Source: Monarcha castaneiventris obscurior
Lineage: Eukaryota; Chordata; Aves; Passeriformes; Monarchidae
Reading direction: 5' to 3'
Assembly (NCBI GenBank): GCA_026261815.1
Contig: JAMPIT010000059.1
Coordinates: 19,702,001 to 19,766,000 of the forward strand
Length of the DNA: 64,000 bases
The position numbers and the translations under genes are program-made. The stretch's first letter is position 1; every line of letters begins with the position of its first letter. This document shows positions 26,794 to 36,830 of the stretch, piece by piece. The notes under the pieces were generated by a model. It was given only the letters and a program-made list of their open reading frames with translations, was not told the DNA's origin and did not search any database.

Positions 26794-28319
26794 CCTGAAT
26801 GACTGAAGAGAGTCCCTGCAGTTTCTCACATTTGACCCAGCTGTTTTCTAGCTTATCTCCTATGTTCCTTAGTTCCCACAACTAGATGATGTTCAAAACA
26901 CTGTATAATGTCATTACCTGTCTTGCTTTCTGACAAAATGAAAGGCTTTAAGTGCATGAATTTTCTTTATGTGCTACTGATAGGTCTCAATCAAAAGCAC
27001 AACTTGTCTTTTACTCCTCATCCACATGCTTAAGAAATGGGTTCTCTTCAGAGACTCTCCTCTCCTTTTTGCCTGTTTCTTCTCCTGTTTTACCATTCTA
27101 TATATTGATATATATGATATAAAGCAAATAAAATTATTTCGCTGAAGAGAGGATTTTTACAAAAGCAAAATGCTTTTTTTTTTCCTAAAAGAACCTGCAT
27201 AACTTTATCACTTCTCAAAGGGAAGTTACATGCCATTGAAAAAGTAAAATAATAGGATATATAAGTAATGCAATGAGCCATGCGAAAAAGAGGTTGGAGA
27301 AGGTCTTACCCAAAGACAGTTAAAGGTCTGAGATGGGGCATGTTACAAAAATGAAAAGAGACTGTAAAGTAAAACAGCCTAGAGAAACAAGACTGGGAAT
27401 ATCTTTTAATGATACATTAACTCCTGAGTATCTAATTTATTTGCAAAGTTGACTATAAAACTTGACAAGACTTCTAATATAATTTGATATTAATAAAGTT
27501 GTCAAGAATATTTGATGTTCAAAAAATTTCTGGATTCTTTGCTTTTAGAATAAAATGAAGTTCCAGATACTTGAGAATGGATTAAGAAGTACATAAAAAG
27601 AGATGGAGTTATTCTTTTTAGTCCTATTACATCTCCTTTTATCCCCATTGTTTGGCAGCGATGCATGATAGATTTTCTAATCTATCAATACATATTATAC
27701 AGAAATTTTTGTGATAATTAAATTTACTTAGTCTCATCAATAAGTTTTAGAAACTGTCATTTTGTGAAAAATTATTCATCATTCCTCAAAACCCAAATTA
27801 TTCCCACTGTAAATACAATTAATATTCAATAGTTTTATCCACCCCTACCTCCTCTTTCTTGACTTGTCTACAGGACAGTATGCCTCACACACACTAAAGT
27901 GCTTCCAAAAAACCTTCCAGTGATCTAACTGATCTAATACCACCTCTATATCTTTGTGTGCAACCCTTTTGCAATAAGGACAGACCTTCAGTATACACTA
28001 GATAAGTTTTTTTACTAAACAGGTGATGGCAGAATTAGTAGATTGTGTTATTCTGAAAAGAGTACATCAACAAACTTCTGTGTGTTAATTCCCTCTTTGC
28101 CTTTGTTTGGGTTTCTCAATACTGTTGGGAGCCATTGCCAGAGATTGTGTGCACTTTTCCCTTTTCCCTAATATCTGCAGCAAAAGCACATCACAATGCT
28201 TGGTCAAATTTGCCATCTGTAATTCCAGAACCTCAGGTATATCTGAGCCAGCTAACTGCAATTCACAATAATGATTTAATATGTCATAATTTTCAGCATT
28301 CAAGCATTCGCTTTCAGTT

Positions 28320-28960
28320 GGAAATGCGGAGGGTGAGATTCATAATGGCACTGAGATTGCCTGCTAAATTTCCCATCTGGCGATCCTCTCTCCCTAACAC
28401 TACAAAATTCCGTATTTCCATCCATTTGCAGCTGTGGCTCCTTCCCCTGTGGGATCAAAGTTGCACCTGGCTAAGCAGCCTTTTAGAAAATGCTACAAAT
28501 AGTGCAATATGTCATTTTAAATGGTGACGACTCCTTCTGGATTTGGAGTTAACAGTGGGCAGCCGATAACTTGCTGGCACACCCTACACAGGACATCAAA
28601 TCAGAGTATTTCCAGTCAATTTAAGTAGATTTATTGATTTGCTAAAGGCCACAGAACAGATCCATTTTGAAGGGGGGAAATCATCTTTAGTAGCATGCAT
28701 AGGCCAATAATGCAACTTAAAGCAGCTGTTCTTAAGCTGCATTAAAGCCAGGACAAGCCCTCCTAATTAGGCAGCTCCTTCTCTGCCTAATGCCTGTGCA
28801 GCGCAGATATGCACCTCAGGAGTGAAAAGAGCTGCTGCTCTTCATGCTTCATGTTTTGAGGGATGACTGCGAATCAACAGCTCAACAATTGCTGGAAGCA
28901 TTTGAATACATCTTGCTTCTTGGTTTATGATGAAGGCATTTTTGTGACTGCTTTCTGTGA
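28320..28960. promoter_or_regulatory. Candidate conserved non-coding (enhancer-like) block
   Basis: This block contrasts with its AT-rich flanks: balanced composition, no transposon signature, and a dense set of developmental transcription-factor-like words. These include a palindromic homeodomain core CCTAATTAGG at 28762-28771, a second TAAT-type core nearby, and several CAGCTG or CATCTG E-boxes. An 11-bp inverted repeat with one mismatch (28717-28727 with 28735-28745, seven-base loop) surrounds one E-box. The longest open frame in the window (28135-28527) overlaps its left edge. Conservation cannot be measured here, so the call rests on texture and motif density only. Confidence 0.3.
28717..28745. 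repeat. Short stem-loop around a CAGCTG E-box
   Basis: The arms ttaaagcagct (28717-28727) and agctgcattaa (28735-28745) pair with a single mismatch across a seven-base spacer. It lies within the candidate regulatory block. Confidence 0.6.
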
Positions 28961-28984
28961 CTGTTACTTATAAAAATCAGCTGT

Positions 28985-29165
28985 GGAGGCTGCTGGACAG
29001 AACAGCAGGCACAGCCCCAGGAGACCAAGATTCTATTTCTAGTCCTTGCCAGTGGCTTGCTGGGAAACCCTGGAGAAGTCGTTCCCTGCCCCTAGCAGAA
29101 TTTTCCCTTCTCCACAGCTTAGTTCTTCTAAAAATACACCATTAAAAATCTTACCTTCATTCAGC
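28985..29165 (+). mobile_element. Ancient MIR / CORE-SINE remnant
   Basis: The stretch about 29020-29115 follows the order of the MIR core. It has a 'CCAGTGGCTTGCTG' segment, then 'ACCCTGG', then 'AAGTCGTTCCCTGCC', then a 'TTTTCCCTTCTCCA' segment, matching the family's 'CTTGCTGTGTGACCTTGGGCAAGTCAC...' region with many substitutions. The tRNA-related head would lie at about 28985-29020 and is barely recognisable. MIR elements are old amniote SINEs, rare and heavily decayed in birds, so a surviving copy between two candidate regulatory blocks is notable. Confidence 0.5.
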
Positions 29166-29339
29166 CCACATTTTATCTAAATCCATTAACCTCAAAATCC
29201 CAACACTGAAGAGTGCTGAAAATGACAAAACAGAATTAAATCACAGTTGAAGATAAAACTGAAAGAAGGAAACTGTAACTCTCTTTACTGTTACTAAGGA
29301 TTGTTGCATATCACCTTGGGACTATTTCCGCTATTTGTG

Positions 29340-29580
29340 CCAGACAGAGAGATATTTATTTTGTTGTGAATATTTGGTTTAACAATTTATTTCTGAAGTC
29401 TCAGAAGAAATTGCTGGAGACAATTTCTTCTCTGGAAAAGGCTCACGAGGACTCTTTAGCTGCTTCCAGGCAATATGCTTGGCAATTAATTACCAAATGC
29501 AATGTGTCCAGATTTCCCAGGTCACGGTTACAGGTAAAAGCTGTTGAGACCTGCTGCCATACTGCAACACACCAGTGATC
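29340..29580. promoter_or_regulatory. Second candidate conserved non-coding block
   Basis: Like the block 400 bases upstream, this has balanced composition and no repeat signature. Homeodomain-like CAATTAATTA lies at about 29483-29492, followed closely by AAATGCAATG and a TTTCCCAGGTCACGG stretch containing a nuclear-receptor-type half-site. A 70-codon open frame through it has no recognised domain. An enhancer or an unrecognised exon are both possible; conservation data would decide. Confidence 0.22.
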
Positions 29581-32500
29581 AAACCAGGAAGAGAATGGGA
29601 CTGCTAAAGACTCCATAACATTTCAAGTGATAGCAGTTGAATGTAACTTAGATGATAATGGGTCTGATTGAGGTTTCTTCTGCTGTTCTAGTTCTTTATC
29701 TTTTTTTTTTTCCCTTGAAGGCCTGCTACAAGTGATAGAAGCTGTCATGCTGTTTTCATCTTCTCTGAAATTATTTTACTGTTTCCAAAAAGCAAAATTG
29801 ACCCAGCACATGAGACTTTATCTCCTTACAAGACATGGAAGATGTATTAAAATTTGGCTTAGTTTGATCTACACTCAAAATGTCACAGTTATAAAGACAA
29901 TTAATTTCTTTAGTTTTATGAGGACTTCCAGTCCTTCACCCGTAGCATTTATATATAAAAATACATGGGAGTAGTTACATTTCATGTACGTGCATTCAGG
30001 AGCTGTTAAAAGTCTGTAGCCGACTCTGAAAACAAATGGATTATCAGCTCTGGCCTTTAAATAAACCAAATTTATAAAAAGAAAAAGGGATTTCAACTGT
30101 CAGGGTCCCAGCACCCCTCGCTGCCCTGGACTCTGAGCCATGATCCCCCTAGCACAGCTCAGCCTAGCCACACTTCCCATCAACCCTATGGCTGATGCCT
30201 TTCTTACAGTGAAGGCAAAACAAATCCCACCAGGTTAAAATCTGGTTTAGGGGCCAGGACACTTGGGGTGTGCATTTTCTATGTCTGCTGGCTGGCCCTG
30301 TGCAGGATCCTTGAGCAAGATGCCTTAGGAACCTTACATATCCTTGGCTCTGACCAGACAGAAAATATGCTTTGTGTGACTGAGGTAGCAAAGAAAGCAA
30401 GAGGATTAGCAAATCACTGTGACAATTTTGAGTTTGTGTTAAGAGAAATATTTACTACACATATCTATATCTGAGACCAGGGAAAACTTTTTGAGTTCCC
30501 TTTTGAGTTCAGAACACCCATTAGAAACAACTGGGCAAAGCAAAAGATGCTTATAAGTTACTATTTTGCCACGTACTGGTACTATTCTATATTCAATAAA
30601 GGATGAACAAATACTATGTTACCCTGTGTTTTAAGGTCAGATCAGAATTACTTAAGCAATTACAGAATATTCAGAAGCTCTGTAAGAGCCTATAAGGCCC
30701 CAAAAACCTCACTCAACATGACTTTTAAGGACTCACAGGAGAAATACTGAAAAGATGTCCTCAAGAGGTCAAAACAACAAAAAGAACTTTACTGGCAACT
30801 TTCGAAAATCAAAGAACTTTGGCAAAAGGTATTAAGCAACATCAATGATATAAAGCACTTCCCAAATCTTTAACTTGGCCCATTCAACTTCACAAAATCT
30901 AAGCCCATCTGATTTTAATTTGAACAAAAATTCCAAGAGGAGACAATTAGAAGAAGAAGAAAGAAAGACAGAAAAGATATAGGAAGGAGTAAATGTAGCT
31001 ACCACTCCTGCTGTAGAAGTGTTCAGCTGATAGAAATTCCAAGAGAAGGTAGGGTCAAGACATGCTCACTGTATGTTCAAACTTAAATGCCCCTTTGCCT
31101 TCCTGAGTACTTCCCTCAGGTGGGAATTCCGGCCGCTTAGCTCCCAGGGAGCTGGGTTAGGGGCTCCAGAGGCAGATGTAGAACACTGCTTCTGATGTGT
31201 CAGGGATTGGCTGCCACTTCATGGTTGAGATACAGGCTTTAGTGGTGGGAGGTGCAGAGCAGGGCACTGCCTCACCAGGGAAAGACCTGACCTGCCCCTT
31301 CCCCTCAAACCTTCACCCAAAAATGTCTCAAGACATCAATCTTCCCAGTCTCTCACACAGCTGCAGCCCAATTTTTTCTGTAGCTTATACACCACATTTA
31401 AATTAATCATTTCTCTTTCAGAGGCATTTATATTTATGTAATAATAGACTTGCATTCCTGAGATCTAAATTTAAAGTTATGAGATAAAGATTCAAATCCT
31501 CTAAAGCTGGGGCATATATCTAGTAAATATGAGCCATCTCACAGACAAGTGAAATTTCAGAGGGGTAGAGATTAGTGTTTTTTTGGAAACAGATTTTACC
31601 ACAGCATCTGAAGTCATGATCAGTGTTAACTCATGACAATAGTATTTAATGAGACAAATTTATATGGTAATAATATACACATTCATAGAGCAGGTATGTG
31701 CTTGTCCTTTCCTTACTCTTTCTTGGATGTTCAGGTAAATCCACTGATGGAGGAAATTTCTAGGCTAGGCTGACCCTTTGGCAGAACAGGTAGGACTAGT
31801 TATGATTTGTTACAAGTTTAACAGACACAGAGGCTTTACTGTGATATTTAATGCAGTCTTTGTAGCAGTTTTTCTTAGAAGAGTTGGTTCATTGCTGGAA
31901 ACATTTGAACAGCTGAAAAAAATTGAATGTACGAGAAATAGGCTATATATTTTCTCATATCAGTTTATAATCAGGCAAGAACTGAAAACCTAATTTCAGG
32001 TATGAACATTTCCCACGGATTTTTAACAAACTGCTAATAGTATGAATGACCCAAAAACCTCTTGTTATCTTTTTTTTTATTTTCCACCCCAGGAGAAGGA
32101 AAAAAATGACTCTATTCACTCAGACTACTTGGAAAGATTGTGAGAGACTTGTTAGCACATGCTGGGATTTGTGCACTTAAGCTCTGAAAGGAGAGAAAAA
32201 TCAATTAGCAGGAGAATGTATAACTTTTTTTTCACTTTCATATATAAAAGTTTAAAAGGAATATAACCTCTGACATTGAAATATACTGTGAAGGCCAAAA
32301 TTGTGGATTCTGTAAGACATGGCTGGAAGGACAGAAAACTCTACTGAATGATTTACTGGCTGTCTGCCATACCCCAAATTGCTGCCTGTCAATGCCACAT
32401 GTGGCACCTTTTAGATAGCATATTCTTTCAAGCAAGTCCATAAATGTGGCAGATATCAAGAGTGTAAAAGTGTGCTTTTGTTAATGCTTGAGAGTATTTA

Positions 32501-35500
32501 CATTGACAGCTAGAAAAAGAGAATACTCTTAGTCATTGCTTCTGTAGGTAGCAACACAAAATAATCACATTCACTCCATTCACTCATTACCAGCTGTGAT
32601 TTGTATTTTGAATCTAGGAAATGCATATATTTATGTCTCTCAGTGTTTGAAATAATTTTAGTTTCCTACCATGCAAACTGAATTATGGACTTGCAAGAGT
32701 CTCCTCTCATGAAAGGTGTTTTAATTCTAATTCATGCTTTCTATCTGTGGTAATGGTTGTGTTTTCAATCCTTTTTACCATAGACATACAAGCTATAAAA
32801 TTAATTTATGGTCTTGGAAGGAAGGGAAACAGCAGTAGTTCAAAAGAATTAGATGCTGTCTGAGACATAATAGTGTGCCCACATATGCCCGTCTCCATGT
32901 TATTCCCTACTAAAGGATCATCACCATTACAGTATTTTTAAATAGCAATTTATGACACATATGGTCAACCTAAAAGACAAATGGGAATTTAAGTGTTCTC
33001 TTTATTCTAAAGAGAAATGTCTTTTTACTAAACATAATAGAAGCCTGTATATCTACTACAGTCCCTTTACGTTACCAAATTTTAAATGAGAGACTTGACT
33101 CATGCAGGAAAAATCATTGTACTGTAGGCCATCATTGCATTTTTACTATGTCCATAATATTAGGCAATAGTTGAAATTTATGCATATTTATGTAAATTGG
33201 GGGGCAAAGAAAAGTAGAAGCAAGGATTTGGAAACAGAAGCAAAGCAAATAAAATAAAACCACCTACAGAACTAAAACTAGAGTCACCACTAAAAAAAAT
33301 TAAAAAGACAAAGATGAAACTATCCTCTTAAACCTTTTAAAATGAACCTGAAACCAGCAATATGCACACTATTTAGCCAGTGTGACTAACTGGTGTTTTC
33401 ATGCTTCAGTCATCCTTTCCTGTCTTTTCCATATTCATAGCAATACTGTGCATCAGTCCTTCAACCAGGCATCTGCAGAGGCCTCTGAAAGAGTGAGAGG
33501 TTAGATTCCTGAATCTTCCAGGGCTGAAACTCTCCTGTGCATGGTGTGTAATGCAGCTCACTCCTGACTGAGGACACTGGATCCACCATCACGTATGTAT
33601 CTTGCTTGAATGAAAATGCTTAGTGCATTAAAACAAGTAAGAAGCCACACTTTTGTTGAACTGCAGACATAAACCTTTTTTCAGCTAATCCTGTTACAGC
33701 AGCCAGTAGTTATATATTTAAAGTGGCAATAGTTTCTGAATTTTCTGTAAGCAGCAATACGAGAAGTTCAGATGCTCAGACTGCTTTTGTTCTCATCTGT
33801 TGCTGACAAGGCAATTTGGGTATTCTTTTGGTTGTTCAATATTTAAATGATAATTTTTATTTATTATTTGTTTCCATGACACTAACACACCTATAGCTCC
33901 CCAGGAACCAAGAGGATTGGATAAACAAGGTTGGCTGCCTGCAGACTTGTTGGTTATTTTGTCAGAGAGTACAGTATCATCTGCTTGGAAGCAGATGATC
34001 CACTCATTCATTTCCACTGTCAGTGCTTGAACTTTGTCTGAAGGATGGTTTAGGTGATGTAAGTGAAAATAATCACTAAGATTGTAAAAGAAGAATAACA
34101 AAAGATGCTGGTGGTTTAAGAAGGACAGAAATCTGTCACTCACAGCATAGAAGCACATGTTAATTTAGGCCATCATTAGAATGAACTTGTGTAGCCATCC
34201 ATACCTGATGTAGAGTTAAAGAATAAATAAATAATATGTTAGTGTCTGAAAAGAGAGAAGGAGAACATAAGCTTAGAATCTCTTAATTATCTGGGCTGTT
34301 CCAGACTAGCCCCTGCACCTACATCACTGTCATTAATCTAGGGACAAATTAAAGTCATAAAGGTGAATTTCAGTCCTGAGAGAATATATACCCTGTGGTA
34401 AGATGAGAACAGGTAGTATTGATCCAGGAACTGGTTGTGGAAGACACTGGCCACCAGCACAGCTACCTAGATTTCCTTAATAGCAAAAGTCCAGCTCTTT
34501 CATTCTACTCTGTCCCTTAGGATGATTTTGTCTTAGCTACAAAATCATCTTTTCTTCTATTCTCTAGAAATTTCCATTATAGCTAAAGGTCAATGGTATT
34601 TTGGTGATACAGTTTGTCACAATGATATTTTGATATTGAACCATTAGAAGACAGACCTGGGAATTGCAGAGATGGGAACAGCAAAAATGTAATTGGTACA
34701 TATGGAATGTGTGCAACAGTCTGCACATATTAAAGCTAACTCTGTTATTTGCTTTGCTTCAATACTAGATTTGTGTGTATTTCCTTAGCTCTTGAGAGGG
34801 ACAAAGCTGATCAGGTAATATCATTTAATAACAAATTTTTATTGCTAGTCATATAAAAAATCTGGTTGATAAAACCCCGAGACAATACTTTTTATTTCGT
34901 TCTTAGTAAAAAGTCAAATGTATAGGTATACATGGGAGTTAGCTGAAATAAAAATGAAATAAATAATAACCTGGGAAATAAGCAAAGGCATTGAGTATAC
35001 AAATACATTACTGAAAATAAGCAGATTATTAGAGTTGTTGTTTATTTAAACCGTACATTAATTACTAATTAATTGAAATTACTTTTCCATATTATTATTT
35101 TGGGGGGTCATATTCAGGAAGGGCTTTGTTTAACCATATTCTGTTTGAATAGATTGTTAATTTACCAGTGGACTAAATTGTATCCTCTGAATGAAACACC
35201 ACGTGGTCTATCAGGAGGGAGACCACGCTACACAGTCCTATTCTGTCCAGTTTTCGGAGTCTGACTCTTTATAAATTGAAGTATTGCTGAGCCTTTCTGT
35301 AATAGTGCAATATCTTTCCAGAATCTGGTTTTTTTTTTCCTTTTTTTATTTGTTTCTTTTACACACTTTACAGAAAATCCACACAAAATGGAAGGCAAAA
35401 AAGAAAAAAAAACCCCTACAGAGGGGCATTATGCATAGACTTACTGTAAATAGATTGGGAAAGTTAGTTCAGTATCAGCTTTTGAAAAAAAATGTCTAGT

Positions 35501-36051
35501 TTTTAGAAGTAGCAAGGAGATGTAATACTGGAAATGAAAATAGATTAAGTAATAACCATAAGCCAATTTCTTCTTTTTATTTATTTAAGATATTTTGTTG
35601 TATTCAGAATTTGAAATGTCTGGCTGTATTTATAATGGGTTCCATTTTTCTGTGAAGTTCTTCCATATACCAGCTAACTTCATATTTTTATACATTGCCA
35701 AAAAGAGCAGCTATATTTGGCTCTTAATATAATTTTCTTGGGAAGCAATGTGTCTTGAGTGTTCCTCATTTAAGAAGCTGTCCACGTAACTCACAGCTGT
35801 GGCTTCACAGATTAGATTCAGTGATTGCTCTTTAAAAAGCAGTCTTATCCTATGAAGCTGTCCTAAAGTTAGCTACAACAACCTATTTCAACACATAAAA
35901 AAAGTAACAAGGTTTTCAGAACTGTTGCATACTTGTAGCTTTCATTTATTTCTAAAGAGGCTGCAGGTGCCCTGAATTGAAGATAATCATACATATGGTT
36001 TAATATGATTAGAAATAAAAACAGAAAAATAAAAAATGTCTGAAAACTATT
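29581..36051. other. AT-rich non-coding DNA, no gene seen
   Basis: No exon, RNA gene or clearly assignable transposon was found. GC-richer patches at about 30095-30330 and 31090-31310 are unassigned; the first starts TGTCAGGGTCCCAGC, which is LTR-like, but I could not find the other end. A hairpin lies at 35202-35227. The 121-codon minus-strand frame at 33793-34158 has no recognisable motif. Confidence 0.5.
35202..35227. repeat. 8-bp inverted repeat overlapping a CACGTG E-box
   Basis: Arms cgtggtct (35202-35209) and agaccacg (35220-35227) pair perfectly over a ten-base spacer. A CACGTG word sits at the left arm. It may be chance. Confidence 0.7.
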
Positions 36052-36830
36052 TGTAGCAGGTTTATCCTGGATGGGTTTCAGATGCCCACCAAGCTGCTCT
36101 CCCTCCTCAACTGAACAGGGGAGAGAAAATACAGTAAAAAGCTTGTGGGTCAAGATAAGAACAGGGAGAGGTCATTCAGAAAATAATGTCATGGGAAAAA
36201 GAGACTTGATTTAGGAAAATTAGATTAATTTATTGCAAATCAAATCAGAGTATGGTAATGAGAAATAAAAGAAATCCTAAAACACATTCCCTCACCCTTT
36301 CTGTCTTCCTGGGCTCAACTTCACCCCCAATGTTTCTAGCTCCTCTCTCTGACTGCACTGGGGCACAGGGAATGGGGGCTGCAATGGGACGTGACTCTTG
36401 GGGATGGGGATGTGCAGGGCTGAGAGTTGGACTCAATGAACCTTGTGGGTCCCTTCCAACCCAGCATATTCTATGATTCTGTGATTCATCACACGTTGTC
36501 TCTGCTGCTCCTTCCTCCTCACACTCTTCTGCTGCTCCAGCTTGGGGTCCATCCACACTAGGCCGTCCTCCAGGATCTTCAACCTGGGTCCTTCCCACAG
36601 GTTACATTTCTTCACAAACTTTTCAAGAGTGGAACCCTCCCACGGGGTACAGACCTTCAGGAACAGGCTGCTCCAGTGTGGGTCCTGCACAGGGTCAAAA
36701 GTCCCCCTGGGAAACCTGCTCCAGCATGAGCTCCTCTCTCCACAGGGCCACAGCCTCCTTAAGACACAGTTGACACTTTTGTCTGCCAGGGCACACTGTT
36801 CACTCATATTTAACTTGCCTGAAGAATAAC
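36052..36830 (-). mobile_element. Truncated ERVL-like LTR with a nested CR1
   Basis: Read on the minus strand, this is the 3' part of the same LTR family as the element at 56264-57250. Shared landmarks include an AATAAATT polyadenylation context (about 36225-36235 plus-strand), the 'TTTTCTCTCCCCTGTTCAG' block (about 36105-36125), and the terminal 'GGTGGGCATCTG...' to 'CTACA' end at 36052. The U3 part carries degenerate repeats of a GGAGCAG/CCCACGG phrase (about 36535-36760). The 5' end of the LTR is missing. The minus-strand open frames (36245-36598, 36433-36807) run through LTR sequence and are not genes. A CR1 piece interrupts it at about 36391-36487. Confidence 0.75.
36391..36487 (+). mobile_element. 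CR1 LINE 3' end nested in an LTR
   Basis: The sequence includes 'GTTGGACTCAATGAACC', 'GGGTCCCTTCCAACCC' and the CR1 terminal microsatellite 'ATTCTATGATTCTGTGATTC' ending at about 36487. LTR sequence resumes at once on the far side ('atcacacgttgtctctgc'). It is a severely 5'-truncated copy of under 100 bp, typical of CR1. The exact left edge is uncertain by about 20 bases. Confidence 0.8.

Larger units (their letters stand above)
15741..28319. other. Long AT-rich non-coding stretch, no gene seen
   Basis: Across 12.5 kb no coding exon, structural RNA or clearly assignable transposon was seen. Small features are homopolymer runs (20709-20727 A; about 23695-23715 T with one C), a 20-bp palindrome at 19318-19337, a 14-bp palindrome at 22992-23005, and a 13-bp tandem repeat at 26756-26793. 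All open frames here are short and without known motifs. Confidence 0.55.

Noticed and set aside
28135..28527. Longest open frame in the window (130 codons, plus strand)
   Set aside because: It has no recognisable domain, no start context or splice evidence, and this length is expected by chance in 64 kb of six frames. It only partly overlaps the candidate regulatory block.
30095..30330. GC-richer segment starting TGTCAGGG as a solo LTR
   Set aside because: No matching CA end, polyadenylation context or target duplication could be located.
33793..34158. 121-codon minus-strand open frame
   Set aside because: It has no motif or plausible exon structure, and its composition is typical of translated AT-rich non-coding DNA.
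36245..36807. Minus-strand open frames of 117 and 124 codons
   Set aside because: They lie wholly within an ERVL-like LTR and its nested CR1; LTRs of this family are non-coding.
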